Source: Lichenicola sp964249735 (GTDB taxonomy: Bacteria; Pseudomonadota; Alphaproteobacteria; Acetobacterales; Acetobacteraceae). Taken from it: 64,000 nt of DNA. Where the stretch lies: positions 11,049 through 75,048 of the forward strand of contig CAXUDP010000002.1 in NCBI GenBank assembly GCA_964249735.1. The letters run 5' to 3'. The position numbers were made by a program, and so were the translations under genes. Of the stretch, positions 14,365-23,528 are shown one piece after another (position 1 is the stretch's first letter; each line of letters begins with the position of its first letter). The notes beneath the pieces are model-generated. The model was not told where the DNA came from. It ran no database searches and worked only from the letters and a program-made list of their open reading frames with translations.

Positions 14365-16674
14365 TCAGGCCTTGGCGCGCTCGACCTGGGTGATCCCTCC
14401 TGCGGAGCGCAGGCCGGCGATCACCGAGGACAGGTGGCGCAGGTCGCGCACCTCGACGTCCACCAGGATCTCCATGAAGTCGAGCTGGCGGTTGACGATC
14501 TTGAGGTTGACCACGCTCCCGTCCTGCCTGGACACCGCGTTGGTCACCCCCGCCAGCACCGACGGCTCGTTGGCGGCGATTACGCTGATCCGGCCGACAT
14601 GGGTTTCCGCCGCCTGGCCGCGCCCGACCCCGTCATAATCCCAGTCGATGTCCAGGAAGCGCTCCGGGGTGGCGGCGAAGCTTTCCAGGGTCTGGCAGCC
14701 GGCGGTGTGCACGGTGATGCCCTTGCCGTTGGCGACGATGCCGACGATGCGGTCGCCAGGCAGCGGGTGGCAGCAGCCGGCGAAGTGCTTGGCGACGCCC
14801 GAGCCGAGCCCGACCAGGGACAGGCCCCCGCCTCCGCCCCCACCGGCCCGTTCGGCGCGCAGGCTGCCGCGGCCGGGCAGGCTCGGCACCATGCGTGGGC
14901 CGCGGGCGGCGCGGCGCAGTTCGGGATAGGTCGCCTGCACCACCTCCTTGGGGCCGAGGTTGCCGTTGCCGACCGCAATGTAGAGGTCGGTCAGGCTGTT
15001 GCACTTCAGCCCCTTGAGCGCTCCCTCCAGCACCTTCTCCGAGCCGTCGACCCCTTCCTGACGGAACGCCTTGGCGAGTGCCACGCGGCCGGCATCGAGA
15101 TGGGTCTCGCGCGCCTGGGCGGCGACGTGGCGGCGGATCCGCGCCCGGGCCTTGCCGGTGACGACGAAGCGTTCCCAGGCTGGCGACGGGGTGCCGCCGC
15201 GGGCGGTCATGATCTCGACCTGGTCGCCGTTCTGCAGCTCGTGGCGCAGCGGCATCAGGCGGCCGTTAACCTTGGCGCCGACGCAGCTGTCGCCGATCTG
15301 GCTGTGCACGGCATAGGCGAAGTCGACCGGGGTGGCGCCGCGGGGCAGCGGGATCAGCTGCCCCTTCGGGCTGAAGCAGAATACCTGGTCCTGGTAGAGC
15401 TCGAGCTTGGTGTTCTCCATGAACTCGTCCGGGGCGGCCGAATTCTCCAGGATCTCCACCAGGTCCTGCACCCAGCGGGGCCGCCTCGCCGGCGCGGTGC
15501 CGCTGTCGCCCAGGCCCTTGTAGGACCAGTGCGCGGCGACGCCGTTCTCGGCCACGTCGTGCATCTCCGGGGTGCGTATCTGCACCTCGATCTTCTGGTT
15601 ACGCGGGGAGCGCAGGGTCACGCCGGTGTGCAAGCTCTGGTAGCCGTTGGCCTTTGGCGTGGAGATGTAGTCCTTGAACCTGCCGGTGATGGTCGGATAG
15701 GCGCCGTGCACCGCACCCAGCGCCACGTAGCAGGTCTCGCGGGTCGGTACCATGACCCGGAACGCCATGATGTCGGACAGCTGCTCGAAGGCGACGTTGC
15801 GCTTCTGCATCTTCTCCCAGATGGAGAAAGGCGACTTCTCGCGTCCCGTGACCTCCGCCTGCGGCACGCCGGCATCGGCGCAAAGCCGGGCGAGCTCGCG
15901 TCGCACCTCCTCGATCACGTCGGCACCCTGCCCGCGCAGGTAGTTCAGCCGGGCGCGGATGGTGGCGTTGTGCTCCGGCTCCAGCTCGGCGAAAGACAGG
16001 TCCTGCAACTCGGTCTTGACCTTGTCCATGCCGATGCGCCCAGCCAGCGGCGCATAGATGTCCATGGTTTCCGACGCGATGCGCTGCCGGCGGTGCTCTT
16101 CCTGAACACAGTTCAGGGTGCGCATGTTGTGCAGCCGGTCCGCCAGCTTGACCACCAGCACGCGTATGTCGCGGCTCATCGCCAGCACCAGCTTGCGGAA
16201 GTTCTCCGCCTGCTTGGTGCGGTCCGACTGCAGCTCCAGCCGGGTCAGCTTGGTGACACCGTCCACCAGGGCAGCGACGGTCGGGCCGAACTGCGCCTCG
16301 AGCTGCGGCAGCTTCAGCCCGGTATCCTCAACCGTATCGTGCAACAGCCCGGTGCAGATGCTGGCGACGTCGAGCCGGAACCCGGCCAGCATGCCGGCGA
16401 CCGCGAGCGGATGGATGATGTAGGGCTCGCCGTTGTCGCGCCGTTGGCCCTCGTGAGCCTGGCTGGCGACGGCGAAGGCTCGCTCGATCGCGGCGGTATC
16501 GGCGCCCGGATCGTAGGAGCGCACCCGCCGGACCAGGCCGGCGCAGGTGATCGCCCGGTCGGCAGCCGCCTCGGGCACGGGTGCCGATCCCGGCACCACG
16601 ACCGGCCCGTCCGGCGCCCGGACGGCCGCGTGTCGGCCTGGAGCGCCGATCCTGTCGTCAGCTCCAGACCACAT
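14365..16674 (-). CDS. rsh: bifunctional (p)ppGpp synthetase/hydrolase (RelA/SpoT homologue)
   Basis: The stringent-response enzyme, 769 aa. The HD hydrolase domain is intact (LLHDTVEDTGLKL), followed by the synthetase domain (GYQSLHTGVTL). The TGS domain has FCFSPKGQLIPLPRGATPVD, and a C-terminal ACT domain ends the protein. This is the single bifunctional long-RSH layout typical of alphaproteobacteria. The first ~40 residues are low complexity, so the true start could be internal. It lies 8 nt downstream of rpoZ, the classical pairing. Confidence 0.95.
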   Translation of the reverse strand: MWSGADDRIGAPGRHAAVRAPDGPVVVPGSAPVPEAAADRAITCAGLVRRVRSYDPGADTAAIERAFAVASQAHEGQRRDNGEPYIIHPLAVAGMLAGFRLDVASICTGLLHDTVEDTGLKLPQLEAQFGPTVAALVDGVTKLTRLELQSDRTKQAENFRKLVLAMSRDIRVLVVKLADRLHNMRTLNCVQEEHRRQRIASETMDIYAPLAGRIGMDKVKTELQDLSFAELEPEHNATIRARLNYLRGQGADVIEEVRRELARLCADAGVPQAEVTGREKSPFSIWEKMQKRNVAFEQLSDIMAFRVMVPTRETCYVALGAVHGAYPTITGRFKDYISTPKANGYQSLHTGVTLRSPRNQKIEVQIRTPEMHDVAENGVAAHWSYKGLGDSGTAPARRPRWVQDLVEILENSAAPDEFMENTKLELYQDQVFCFSPKGQLIPLPRGATPVDFAYAVHSQIGDSCVGAKVNGRLMPLRHELQNGDQVEIMTARGGTPSPAWERFVVTGKARARIRRHVAAQARETHLDAGRVALAKAFRQEGVDGSEKVLEGALKGLKCNSLTDLYIAVGNGNLGPKEVVQATYPELRRAARGPRMVPSLPGRGSLRAERAGGGGGGGLSLVGLGSGVAKHFAGCCHPLPGDRIVGIVANGKGITVHTAGCQTLESFAATPERFLDIDWDYDGVGRGQAAETHVGRISVIAANEPSVLAGVTNAVSRQDGSVVNLKIVNRQLDFMEILVDVEVRDLRHLSSVIAGLRSAGGITQVERAKA

Positions 16675-16682
16675 TCCCGCTC

Positions 16683-17081
16683 CTACCGGCGCGTGCGACC
16701 GCCGAGTTCGGCCTCGATGGCGGCCTCGAGCTCCTCCGGGGACAGCTCGGTGCCCATGGCGCCGGCTTCCTCCTCGGCGGACACGTCCTGCAGGCCGAAG
16801 ATGTTCTGGTCGGTCGGGATCAGGTCCAGCACCTCCTCGTCGGCTGGCTCCGGCTCCGGCGCACGCGCCAGCGACTTGATCAGGTCGCCGTGCAGGCGAT
16901 CGAGGTCGACGGTCTCGTCCGCGATCTCGCGCAGCGCCACCACCGGGTTCTTGTCGTTGTCCCGGTCGACCGTCAGCTCCTCGCCGCGGCTCAGGTTGCG
17001 CGCGCGCTGGGCCGCGAGCAGGACCAGCTCGAAGCGGTTGGGGATACGTTCAACGCAGTCTTCGACGGTGACGCGCGCCAT
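16683..17081 (-). CDS. rpoZ: DNA-directed RNA polymerase omega subunit
   Basis: Small RNA polymerase assembly subunit, 132 aa. The conserved core MARVTVEDCVERIPNRFELV and AAQRARNLSRG is at the N-terminus. The C-terminal half is an acidic tail (EPEPADEEVLDLI...SPEELEAAIEAELGG), as in several alphaproteobacteria. It begins the rpoZ-rsh-acpS-lepB-rnc-era operon; the promoter presumably lies in the 94 nt between it and folK. Confidence 0.96.
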   Translation of the reverse strand: MARVTVEDCVERIPNRFELVLLAAQRARNLSRGEELTVDRDNDKNPVVALREIADETVDLDRLHGDLIKSLARAPEPEPADEEVLDLIPTDQNIFGLQDVSAEEEAGAMGTELSPEELEAAIEAELGGRTRR

Positions 17082-17175
17082 GCGGCCAGCCTCCGTATGT
17101 CATCGGTGTGGAATAGGTCGAGATAGCGAGCCCCGGCCGTCATAGCAAGGGCGGCATGGCAAGGGCGGCGGGCTT

Positions 17176-17706
17176 TCAGGGCAGCGGCGAGATCGCGTCC
17201 GTCGACAGTTCGGCCTGCGGCAGCGACGCGATCAGCGACGCCAGGTCCCGGCCGCTCGCGGGATGCACCCAGTCCGGCGCCACGTCGCGCAGCGGCAGCA
17301 GCACGAAGGCGCGCTCGTGGGCGCGGGGATGCGGCAGCACCGGATCGGGGGCGTTCCGGAGCAGGCCGCCCCGCTTGCCCATGGCGACGATGTCGAGGTC
17401 CAGGGTGCGCGGCGCGTCGACGACGCTGCGCTGGCGGCCATGCCTGTCCTCTATGGCGGAAAGGGCGTCCAGCAGCCGCGCCGGGTCGGGTTCCGCCAGG
17501 CCGGGCTGCGCATGCAGCCGGACCACCCCGTTCACGTAGTCGGGCTGCGCCGAACGCGGCACCGGCGCGGAGCGATACCAGCGCGACACCGTGATCACGG
17601 CCAGGCCCGGCAGGCGCCGCAGCGCCTCGACCGCTTGCGCGCAGGATTGGTAGGGTGTGCATCCGTCCGCACCGGACAGGTTGGCGCCGACCGCCACGAG
17701 GATCAT
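17176..17706 (-). CDS. folK: 2-amino-4-hydroxy-6-hydroxymethyldihydropteridine diphosphokinase
   Basis: Folate-pathway pyrophosphokinase, 176 aa. Motifs are VAVGANL at the N-terminus, then SRWYRSAPVP, then RTLDLDIVAMG and LPHPRAHERAFVLLPL. It stands upstream of rpoZ on the same strand, a common alphaproteobacterial arrangement, and diverges from the NYN-domain gene over a 78-nt gap. Confidence 0.95.
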   Translation of the reverse strand: MILVAVGANLSGADGCTPYQSCAQAVEALRRLPGLAVITVSRWYRSAPVPRSAQPDYVNGVVRLHAQPGLAEPDPARLLDALSAIEDRHGRQRSVVDAPRTLDLDIVAMGKRGGLLRNAPDPVLPHPRAHERAFVLLPLRDVAPDWVHPASGRDLASLIASLPQAELSTDAISPLP

Positions 17707-17784
17707 CGCCGGCGCCGCGGACGGGGGGAAGACGGCGCGCCCAAGCGCCGCGTCCCGGGGACACACGACCAGGAGCAGCGCATC

Positions 17785-18387
17785 ATGATCTTCCGGCAGG
17801 ACGAACGGGTCTGTCTCTTCATAGACGGGGCGAATCTTTACTCGGCATCGCGCAACCTCGGCTTCGACGTCGACTACCGCAACCTGCTCGGGTACTTCCG
17901 CGCCCGGTGCAACGTCCTTCGCGCCTACTATTATTCCGCCGTGCTCGACAGCGAGGAGTACTCCCCGCTCAAGCCGCTCACCGACTGGCTGGCCTATAAC
18001 GGCTACACCCTGGTGACCAAGGCGGCGCGCGAGTTCACCGACGCCAACGGGCGCCGCCGGATCAAGGGCAACATGGACATCGAGCTGGCGATCGACATGC
18101 TGGAGCTGGCGCCGCGCATGGACCACGCGGTGCTGTTCAGCGGCGATGCCGATTTCCGTCGCCTGGTGGAGGCGGTGCAGCGACAAGGGGTCAGGGTGTC
18201 GGTGGTGTCGTCGCTGCGCACCACGCCGGTCATGGTCGGCGACGAGCTGCGACGCCAGGCCGACCAGTTCCTGGAGCTGGCCGACATCGCCCCGGAGTTC
18301 ACCCGCCGCCAGACCGAGCCGCGGCATCGCCAGGCTCCCCGCACGGTGCCGGCAGAAGCGATGGGCGAGCCGGACGAGGTGCTCTGA
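17785..18387 (+). CDS. NYN domain (LabA/DUF88 family) protein
   Basis: A 200-aa PIN-like protein of the NYN family, predicted RNA or nucleotide hydrolase. Acidic active-site residues appear in order: LFIDGANLY near residue 11, NMDIELAIDML near the middle, and LFSGDADFRRLVEAV. A good AGGAGC ribosome-binding site precedes the ATG. Divergent from folK and next to a uracil-DNA glycosylase. This neighbourhood is widespread in alphaproteobacteria; the cellular substrate is not known. Confidence 0.9.
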   Translation: MIFRQDERVCLFIDGANLYSASRNLGFDVDYRNLLGYFRARCNVLRAYYYSAVLDSEEYSPLKPLTDWLAYNGYTLVTKAAREFTDANGRRRIKGNMDIELAIDMLELAPRMDHAVLFSGDADFRRLVEAVQRQGVRVSVVSSLRTTPVMVGDELRRQADQFLELADIAPEFTRRQTEPRHRQAPRTVPAEAMGEPDEVL

Positions 18388-18465
18388 CCGGTTGACCGGT
18401 TCGCCGGCGCTGGACCCGACGCACTCCGGCTGCCAGGAAGGCCCTGGCGGGAATGGAGCGGACGC

Positions 18466-19152
18466 ATGGCGGCGGGAACGGGTGTGGCTGCGGCGCCGGA
18501 CGCGGCAGAGCCGCCACGTGATTGTCCGCTCTGCCCACGTCTCGCCGAATACCGTGCCGCCAACCGCGCGGCGCATCCGGACTGGTGGAACGGCCCGGTG
18601 CCGAGCTGGGGCGACCGGGGCGCCCGGCTGCTGGTGGTCGGGCTGGCGCCGGGGGTGCGTGGCGCCAACCGCACCGGCCGGCCGTTCACCGGCGACTACG
18701 CGGGCGTGCTGCTCTACGAGACGCTGATCCGGTTCGGCTTCGCGGAGGGCAGTTATGCCGCGGATCCCTCGGACGGGCTGTCGCTGCCGCGTGCGCGGAT
18801 CGTCAACGCGGTGCGCTGCGTGCCGCCAGGCAACCTGCCGCTGCCGGCGGAGGTGCGCACCTGCAACGGCTTCCTCCGGGCGGAGCTCGACGCGATGACC
18901 GCCAAGAGCGCGGTGCTGGCGCTGGGGGTGGTGGCGCACAACGCGGTGCTGCGGGCGCTCGGCCTGCCGGCATCGCGCCAACCGTTCAAGCACGGCCAGG
19001 TGCTGATCCTGGCCGACGGCTTGTTGCTGGCCGACAGCTATCACGTGTCGCGCTACAACACGAACACGCGGCTGCTGACGACGGACATGTTCGAAGCCGT
19101 GGTGGGCGACCTGCGCGACCGCCTCCAAAGCTGGACGACCACAAGCTCGTGA
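18466..19152 (+). CDS. uracil-DNA glycosylase, family 5 (UDGb)
   Basis: Base-excision-repair glycosylase, 228 aa. The N-terminal CPLCPRL begins the Fe-S-type cysteine set. Motif A GLAPGVRGANRTGRPFTGD (active-site region) is characteristic of UDGb, which acts on uracil and hypoxanthine. Near the C-terminus HVSRYNTNT replaces the usual HPS-type motif. The start ATG at 18466 follows a weak purine stretch. It is downstream of the NYN gene, with 78 nt between. Confidence 0.9.
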   Translation: MAAGTGVAAAPDAAEPPRDCPLCPRLAEYRAANRAAHPDWWNGPVPSWGDRGARLLVVGLAPGVRGANRTGRPFTGDYAGVLLYETLIRFGFAEGSYAADPSDGLSLPRARIVNAVRCVPPGNLPLPAEVRTCNGFLRAELDAMTAKSAVLALGVVAHNAVLRALGLPASRQPFKHGQVLILADGLLLADSYHVSRYNTNTRLLTTDMFEAVVGDLRDRLQSWTTTSS

Positions 19153-20027
19153 CCGGCCCGATGCATGGATAGGACCGCCGGCACTCCGGACCGGTTGGCT
19201 TGGCTTACGGGACGGCCGGCGGCGGCGGAACGGGATGTGGGAGCGCCAGGCAATCCCCGGCGTTGCACAGGTCATCTGCAACGAGCCGGGACGTATCAGG
19301 AGCGCAACGACCTGTTCCCGTCCCGACCAGCGACATAGGACGACCGGCTCCCCGATCCGCTCCCGCGTCCCCGCCGGGCCGCCTGTATCGAGCACCCGCG
19401 CAGATCCTGCGATGACGAGGCCGCCCGCAGCCTCGGTGCCACACGATCCTCAACCGGATCCTTACCACCTTTCCCTTCTCGGTCACGTTTTTGTGATCGA
19501 CATCCTGCAACGTGCCGATCGCCACCTCAGCGTCTGACCGGTTGTTCCAGCGGACGGAACGGTTCTTGAACGTAACGAAAAGTCGGCCTGTGCGTCATGC
19601 ATCGTGCACGACGCGTCCGGATCAACAACAGGAAGCGGTTCGTGCGACAGAACCTCGGATGTCGGCCATCGACATCCGATTGCGACATCCTGTCTCCCCG
19701 TTGTTCGGCCGGGGACACAGCATTTCTGATACGACCGACATGCGGCGCGTGGTTCATCGTCACAAGAACTGCATGACCCAATTCTAGGCAGTGTCAGATC
19801 ATGGAACGCCACAAGCTTTGTGGACCATAACGGTTCGTTATCAAAACGTCTTAAAACTAGGTGAATGCCTGCTGCCTCGGTCCAGCAGGGCTTCCATACG
19901 TGCACCGGTTCAAGCCAGCCGCCGACAGCACATTCACGTGATATTAACTGTTGTTCTGTATCTGAAACGAAGGTAGTCCGTTTCGCATCGGGAACGAGTT
20001 CCCAGGCCGCCTTTCCGGAGCAAGATC
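19153..20027. other. 875-nt intergenic region with lower GC; no gene recognised
   Basis: No convincing coding sequence is visible on either strand. The part from about 19740 on is clearly more AT-rich than the neighbourhood. Structures seen: a perfect 8-bp hairpin (CGGATGTC...GACATCCG, 19656-19678) without a T-run, and a 14-nt palindrome GGGAAC-GA-GTTCCC at 19990-20003, 25 nt before the start at 20028. The region probably holds the promoter of the downstream secreted-protein gene, and possibly a small RNA, but nothing decisive. Confidence 0.5.
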
Positions 20028-20831
20028 ATGCGACAGATGCTTATTGCGACTACCATGTTTTGTCTTTCTGCGGCGCCGGCGCTGGCGCAGGGCGTCACGC
20101 CGATGACCATGAGCGTCAACCTGACCGGTACCGGCTTCCAGGCAGCGTCCACGATCAATGCCGGCATCGTCGGGGCAGGTGTCAACGGTCCGGGGCATGC
20201 CCAGGTCGGCCTGTCCGTCAACATGAACAAGGCGAACTGGTGGGACAACCATGCCGCCGTCGGCGAGGAGGACGGTGTCTACTCGACCATCTACCAGGGT
20301 GGCCAGGGCTCCGACACGTCCGCCTATCTCGGCCAGATCGTTGCGACCGGCCTGGGGTTCGCGAGCGTGATGGAAGGAACGGTCACGATCCAGCCGCAGA
20401 TCACCTCAGGCAATGGCGTCGTCGATGCCATGCTCGACGTGCAGGTCGGCGTGATCAACGTCGGCAACCAGATCTACGGGTCGAACTACAACCTGGCCTT
20501 GAAGCCCACCAACGCGACCGCCGTCGGCTACAGCCTGAACGGTGCCGGCTGGGACTACCTCGCGCAGTGGTGGAACGGCAGCACGGAGGAATTCCATGTC
20601 GACGGCGCGGGCAACCTGAAGGCCGCCGGAGCGGTACAGGCCGGCATGCTCACGACGGCAAGCCTTCCGAGGAACTGCACCGCCGGGCAGCAGCTCTATG
20701 CGAGCGACGGACGGAAGGCCGGCGAGGCCGCAGGGAACGGGTCGGGCATTCCGGTGATCTGCACCGCGACCCGCAGGGGATATCCGACCGCCTGGTTCAG
20801 CATGTGGAGCGGCATGGCAGTCACGGATTGA
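20028..20831 (+). CDS. secreted protein of unknown function
   Basis: 267 aa with a clear Sec signal peptide (MRQMLIATTMFCLSAAPALA, then Q). The mature protein is Gly/Asn/Ala/Val-rich with alternating small and polar residues (GTGFQAASTINAGIVGAGVNG, read as two blocks), suggesting beta structure. Two Cys near the C-terminus (RNCTAGQQL and VICTATRRG) could form a disulfide. The C-terminal third (GNLKAAGAVQAG...PRNCTAGQQLYASDGRK) resembles tail-fibre or surface proteins, but no family was recognised. A GGAGC ribosome-binding site precedes the ATG. It stands alone between long intergenic regions, suggesting a recently acquired or independently regulated gene. Confidence 0.72.
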   Translation: MRQMLIATTMFCLSAAPALAQGVTPMTMSVNLTGTGFQAASTINAGIVGAGVNGPGHAQVGLSVNMNKANWWDNHAAVGEEDGVYSTIYQGGQGSDTSAYLGQIVATGLGFASVMEGTVTIQPQITSGNGVVDAMLDVQVGVINVGNQIYGSNYNLALKPTNATAVGYSLNGAGWDYLAQWWNGSTEEFHVDGAGNLKAAGAVQAGMLTTASLPRNCTAGQQLYASDGRKAGEAAGNGSGIPVICTATRRGYPTAWFSMWSGMAVTD

Positions 20832-21338
20832 ACATCGAGCCTTCTGTTACCTGACGGTGATGCGCAGGACATGGGAGGCGGGCTTCGGTTTCAATCCGCC
20901 GCCCGCCATCCTGCACTTGCAATACCCTGCTGGCGGCCGGACGAGCCGAAGCAAAGGAAGCGTTCGATCCGGCAAGGAGCGGGTACTTCCCTGACCCACA
21001 CCAGCCGGCCTGCCCCGGAAACGGGGCGAACTCGATCCGGGCAGACGTCATGGCCAGGACACAATGCGACGCAGCCCTGCGGACGGGACGGTCTCTGGTC
21101 CTCACGTGCGGGCCGTGCACCATCCCGCCGCCCTTCTTCATCTCGGCAACTTGGTCATACATGGACGCGATGACGTCATTCCCCGTCTCGGTTCCGGTCG
21201 CCGCAGGCGTCCCGATCTCGGCGTAGCGGCACGCAGTGTCGGTTTGCGCCGTTCTTCCGTCGGATCGTCGGTGCCTGTTCCTCCCGATCGCATCTGCCTG
21301 GTCCATGGCCGGAACCGTCGCCGGCCCGCTCGTGTCAT
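20832..21338. other. 507-nt region between convergent genes; no gene recognised
   Basis: Between the secreted-protein gene and the catalase-like gene, which face each other. A compound hairpin lies just after the first stop (outer GCAGGA/TCCTGC and inner GGCGGG/CCCGCC arms, 20864-20914) and is a reasonable termination structure without a T-run. The remainder shows no supported gene on either strand. Confidence 0.45.
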
Positions 21339-22427
21339 CTAGTCTGGAATCGCTTCCAGTCCGGCGGGCTCCATCGCCGTGACACCATCCTGCTTCATCC
21401 GGAACGTCGCCAATGCCGAGTAGACTCGCAGCCTGGCGCGCATCAGCGAGCCCAGCGGGCGGTGCGTTTCCAAGGAATGCGCCGGCCGGAAGCTCATCCG
21501 GTCCTCCACGAACTGCACCCGCGCCGGCGACAGCGCGTCCTGCCTCGGCAGGGTCAACGTGGCGACGGTGACGTAAGGACTGTCCTGCTCCGGCCACTGC
21601 ACGGACGCATCCTCGATCGGCATCGTGTCGAGGTCGGTGCAAAGCTGGACCCGCAGCTCGAACACCGCGTCATGATCGCGGAAATATGCAGCAGTGGCGT
21701 TGCGGAACACGTCCGGATCGGCGCCGGGGTCCAGCGTTTCCACGGACCGCGCCTGTTGCGCGGCGGACACCGGAAACAGCCCGATCTTCGCCACGTGGTC
21801 GCCATAACGCATCGCGGCCTGGCTATGGTAGCTTTCCGCCACCGGATGCAGCGGAGCATGGCCGAAGAAGTCCAGCCTGGGCACGTCGTTGCCGGTCACC
21901 GCCTTGGCGGCTGCGTTCAGGGTGCGAGCGGTAACGGATGCGGCAGTCTTGAGCGTCTCATGGCCGCCGGAAACTGCCTCGATCTGGCGCATGCTCTTGA
22001 GGAACGCGGCTGCGTCCGCGTCGGGAAACACCGGGCCGGTCGCGAGGACGAAGTCCTGCGTGTCCTCCGCATGGCCGTCGATCTTCGGCCCGGTCACGCC
22101 GAACACCTTGAGGGCCAGCCCGCGATGGGTGGAAATCTTGTCGGACACGTGCTCGCCGGGACCCTGCGCCAGCCGTACCAGCGCTGGATAGGATCCCGGC
22201 TGCGCGAACAGCCCCTGCCGGAATGCCGGGGCCAGTTCGCCGTGCACCACCAGGACACCCTTCAGCAGGCCGCTGGTCTTGGCATGTGAGGCGCGTACGG
22301 CCTTTCCACCCTGGGCTTTCGCCACTCTGACGGTCTCGTTCTGCATGGACGTGACGATGCCGTCGATCGTCTCCGTCTCGCCTGGCGCCAGCGTCTCGAT
22401 GCCGAGGTGATAACTCACGAAGCTCAT
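21339..22427 (-). CDS. catalase-like heme protein (SrpA/y4iL-type catalase family)
   Basis: 362 aa, shorter than true catalases (about 480). It keeps the distal His region (SHAKTSGLLKG) and a proximal R-x-x-x-Y heme-ligand pattern near the C-terminus (RARLRVYSA). The DTQDF motif and the RGLALKVFGV element are typical of the small catalase-like family. Such proteins may act as organic-peroxide peroxidases or fatty-acid-associated hemoproteins rather than catalases. No signal peptide is visible. It converges on the secreted protein at 20028. Confidence 0.85.
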   Translation of the reverse strand: MSFVSYHLGIETLAPGETETIDGIVTSMQNETVRVAKAQGGKAVRASHAKTSGLLKGVLVVHGELAPAFRQGLFAQPGSYPALVRLAQGPGEHVSDKISTHRGLALKVFGVTGPKIDGHAEDTQDFVLATGPVFPDADAAAFLKSMRQIEAVSGGHETLKTAASVTARTLNAAAKAVTGNDVPRLDFFGHAPLHPVAESYHSQAAMRYGDHVAKIGLFPVSAAQQARSVETLDPGADPDVFRNATAAYFRDHDAVFELRVQLCTDLDTMPIEDASVQWPEQDSPYVTVATLTLPRQDALSPARVQFVEDRMSFRPAHSLETHRPLGSLMRARLRVYSALATFRMKQDGVTAMEPAGLEAIPD

Positions 22428-22593
22428 CTTGATTGCCTCCTGTGGACCTGCGAATCCCCCGTCCCGGGATCGTTGTCTTCGCTCCGTTCCGTGCAGGACG
22501 TCGCACGATCCCTGTCATCCGCTGCGGCCAGCATCAAGGGTCCGGACGGCGGCCATCCGGACCCGCGACGGTAGGTTGGCCTGGATAAGACCG

Positions 22594-22923
22594 TCAGGCG
22601 GCTTCGGTGGTTTCCGACGCCTGCGTCAGTGCCTCGCCAAGGGCGCGCACCTTCTCGGCGTTCTTGGTGTCAGCCTTGCCGGCAAGAGTCACGGTCTCCT
22701 TGCCGAGCTTGGCGACCAGCTTCCTGATCGCTTCGCCATCCAGTTCCTTGGCGTGGAGGTGCTTCTTCAGGCTTTCGAGGTCGCGGACGATGGCCTTCGC
22801 GCCTGGCGCGTCGAGCTTGCCCAGCGTTTCCTCCCATCCCTCAATATTCTTGGTGGCGGCACTGATGGTGAAGCCCTTCACACCATCCTTGAAGTGCTTA
22901 ATCGTGGCGTCGAACTGTGGCAT
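22594..22923 (-). CDS. small helical protein of unknown function
   Basis: 109 aa, rich in Lys, Glu, Ala and Leu and predicted to be almost entirely alpha-helical (for example AIVRDLESLKKHLHAKELDG). No signal peptide, membrane segment, cysteine or family motif was recognised. The ATG start follows GGTCCAGGAC. The frame stays open upstream, so a longer N-terminus is possible, but that segment looks non-coding. It lies between the catalase-like gene and smpB on the same strand. Confidence 0.6.
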   Translation of the reverse strand: MPQFDATIKHFKDGVKGFTISAATKNIEGWEETLGKLDAPGAKAIVRDLESLKKHLHAKELDGEAIRKLVAKLGKETVTLAGKADTKNAEKVRALGEALTQASETTEAA

Positions 22924-23035
22924 GTCCTGGACCTGCTTGGTTGAGGCACGGTGCTTGATCGCAACGTCGCCACCGCAACAGGTGACTGGGCCCAAGGGTT
23001 TCCCGTCCAACGCGACCGTGAGGAAGGCGCCGCCC

Positions 23036-23521
23036 TCAGCCGCGGTTGCGCAGCAGCCGAGCCTTGTCGCGCTGCCAATCGCGCGCGGCGATGGCATGGC
23101 GCTTGTCGGCGTTCTTGCGTCCCTCGCCCACGCCCAGCGTCACCTTGGCGACGCCCTTGTCGTTGAAGTGGATGTCGAGCGGCACCAGCGTGTAGCCGCT
23201 CTTCTTCACCTCGCCGAGCATCTTGTCGATCTGCTTGTGGTGCAGCAGCAGCTTGCGCGGCGCCTTGGGCTCGAACCGCGACAGCACCCCGCCCTGGTAC
23301 TCGGGGATGTAGCAGTTGAACATCCACACCGCCCCGTCGCGTTCGGCGGCGTAGGCCTCGGTCAGGGTGGCGCGTCCCAGTCGCAGGCTCTTGACCTCCG
23401 GGCCCTTGAGCACGATCCCGGCTTCCACAGTCTCCTTGATGGTGTAGTCGAACCGGCCCTTGCGGTTCTGTGCCGCGATGCCATGCGAGATCATCCCGCT
23501 CTTCTTCTTGTCCTTGGCCAT
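23036..23521 (-). CDS. smpB: SsrA-binding protein
   Basis: tmRNA partner in trans-translation rescue of stalled ribosomes, 161 aa. The OB-fold core is recognisable from GIVLKGPEVKSLR and from YIPEYQGG, and the basic C-terminal tail ends in DWQRDKARLLRNRG. It lies 7 nt downstream of the dapA stop, an arrangement shared by many alphaproteobacteria. Confidence 0.97.
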   Translation of the reverse strand: MAKDKKKSGMISHGIAAQNRKGRFDYTIKETVEAGIVLKGPEVKSLRLGRATLTEAYAAERDGAVWMFNCYIPEYQGGVLSRFEPKAPRKLLLHHKQIDKMLGEVKKSGYTLVPLDIHFNDKGVAKVTLGVGEGRKNADKRHAIAARDWQRDKARLLRNRG

Positions 23522-23528
23522 GGATGCG

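Noticed and set aside
19656..19678. Perfect 8-bp hairpin as a possible small-RNA terminator
   Set aside because: No T-run follows the stem and no promoter-like sequence precedes it at a suitable distance, so it was kept only as a structure in the intergenic entry.
20821..21642. 273-codon minus-strand frame overlapping the catalase-like gene
   Set aside because: It is the same strand but another frame of the well-supported catalase-like gene, and its composition is that of a shadow frame.
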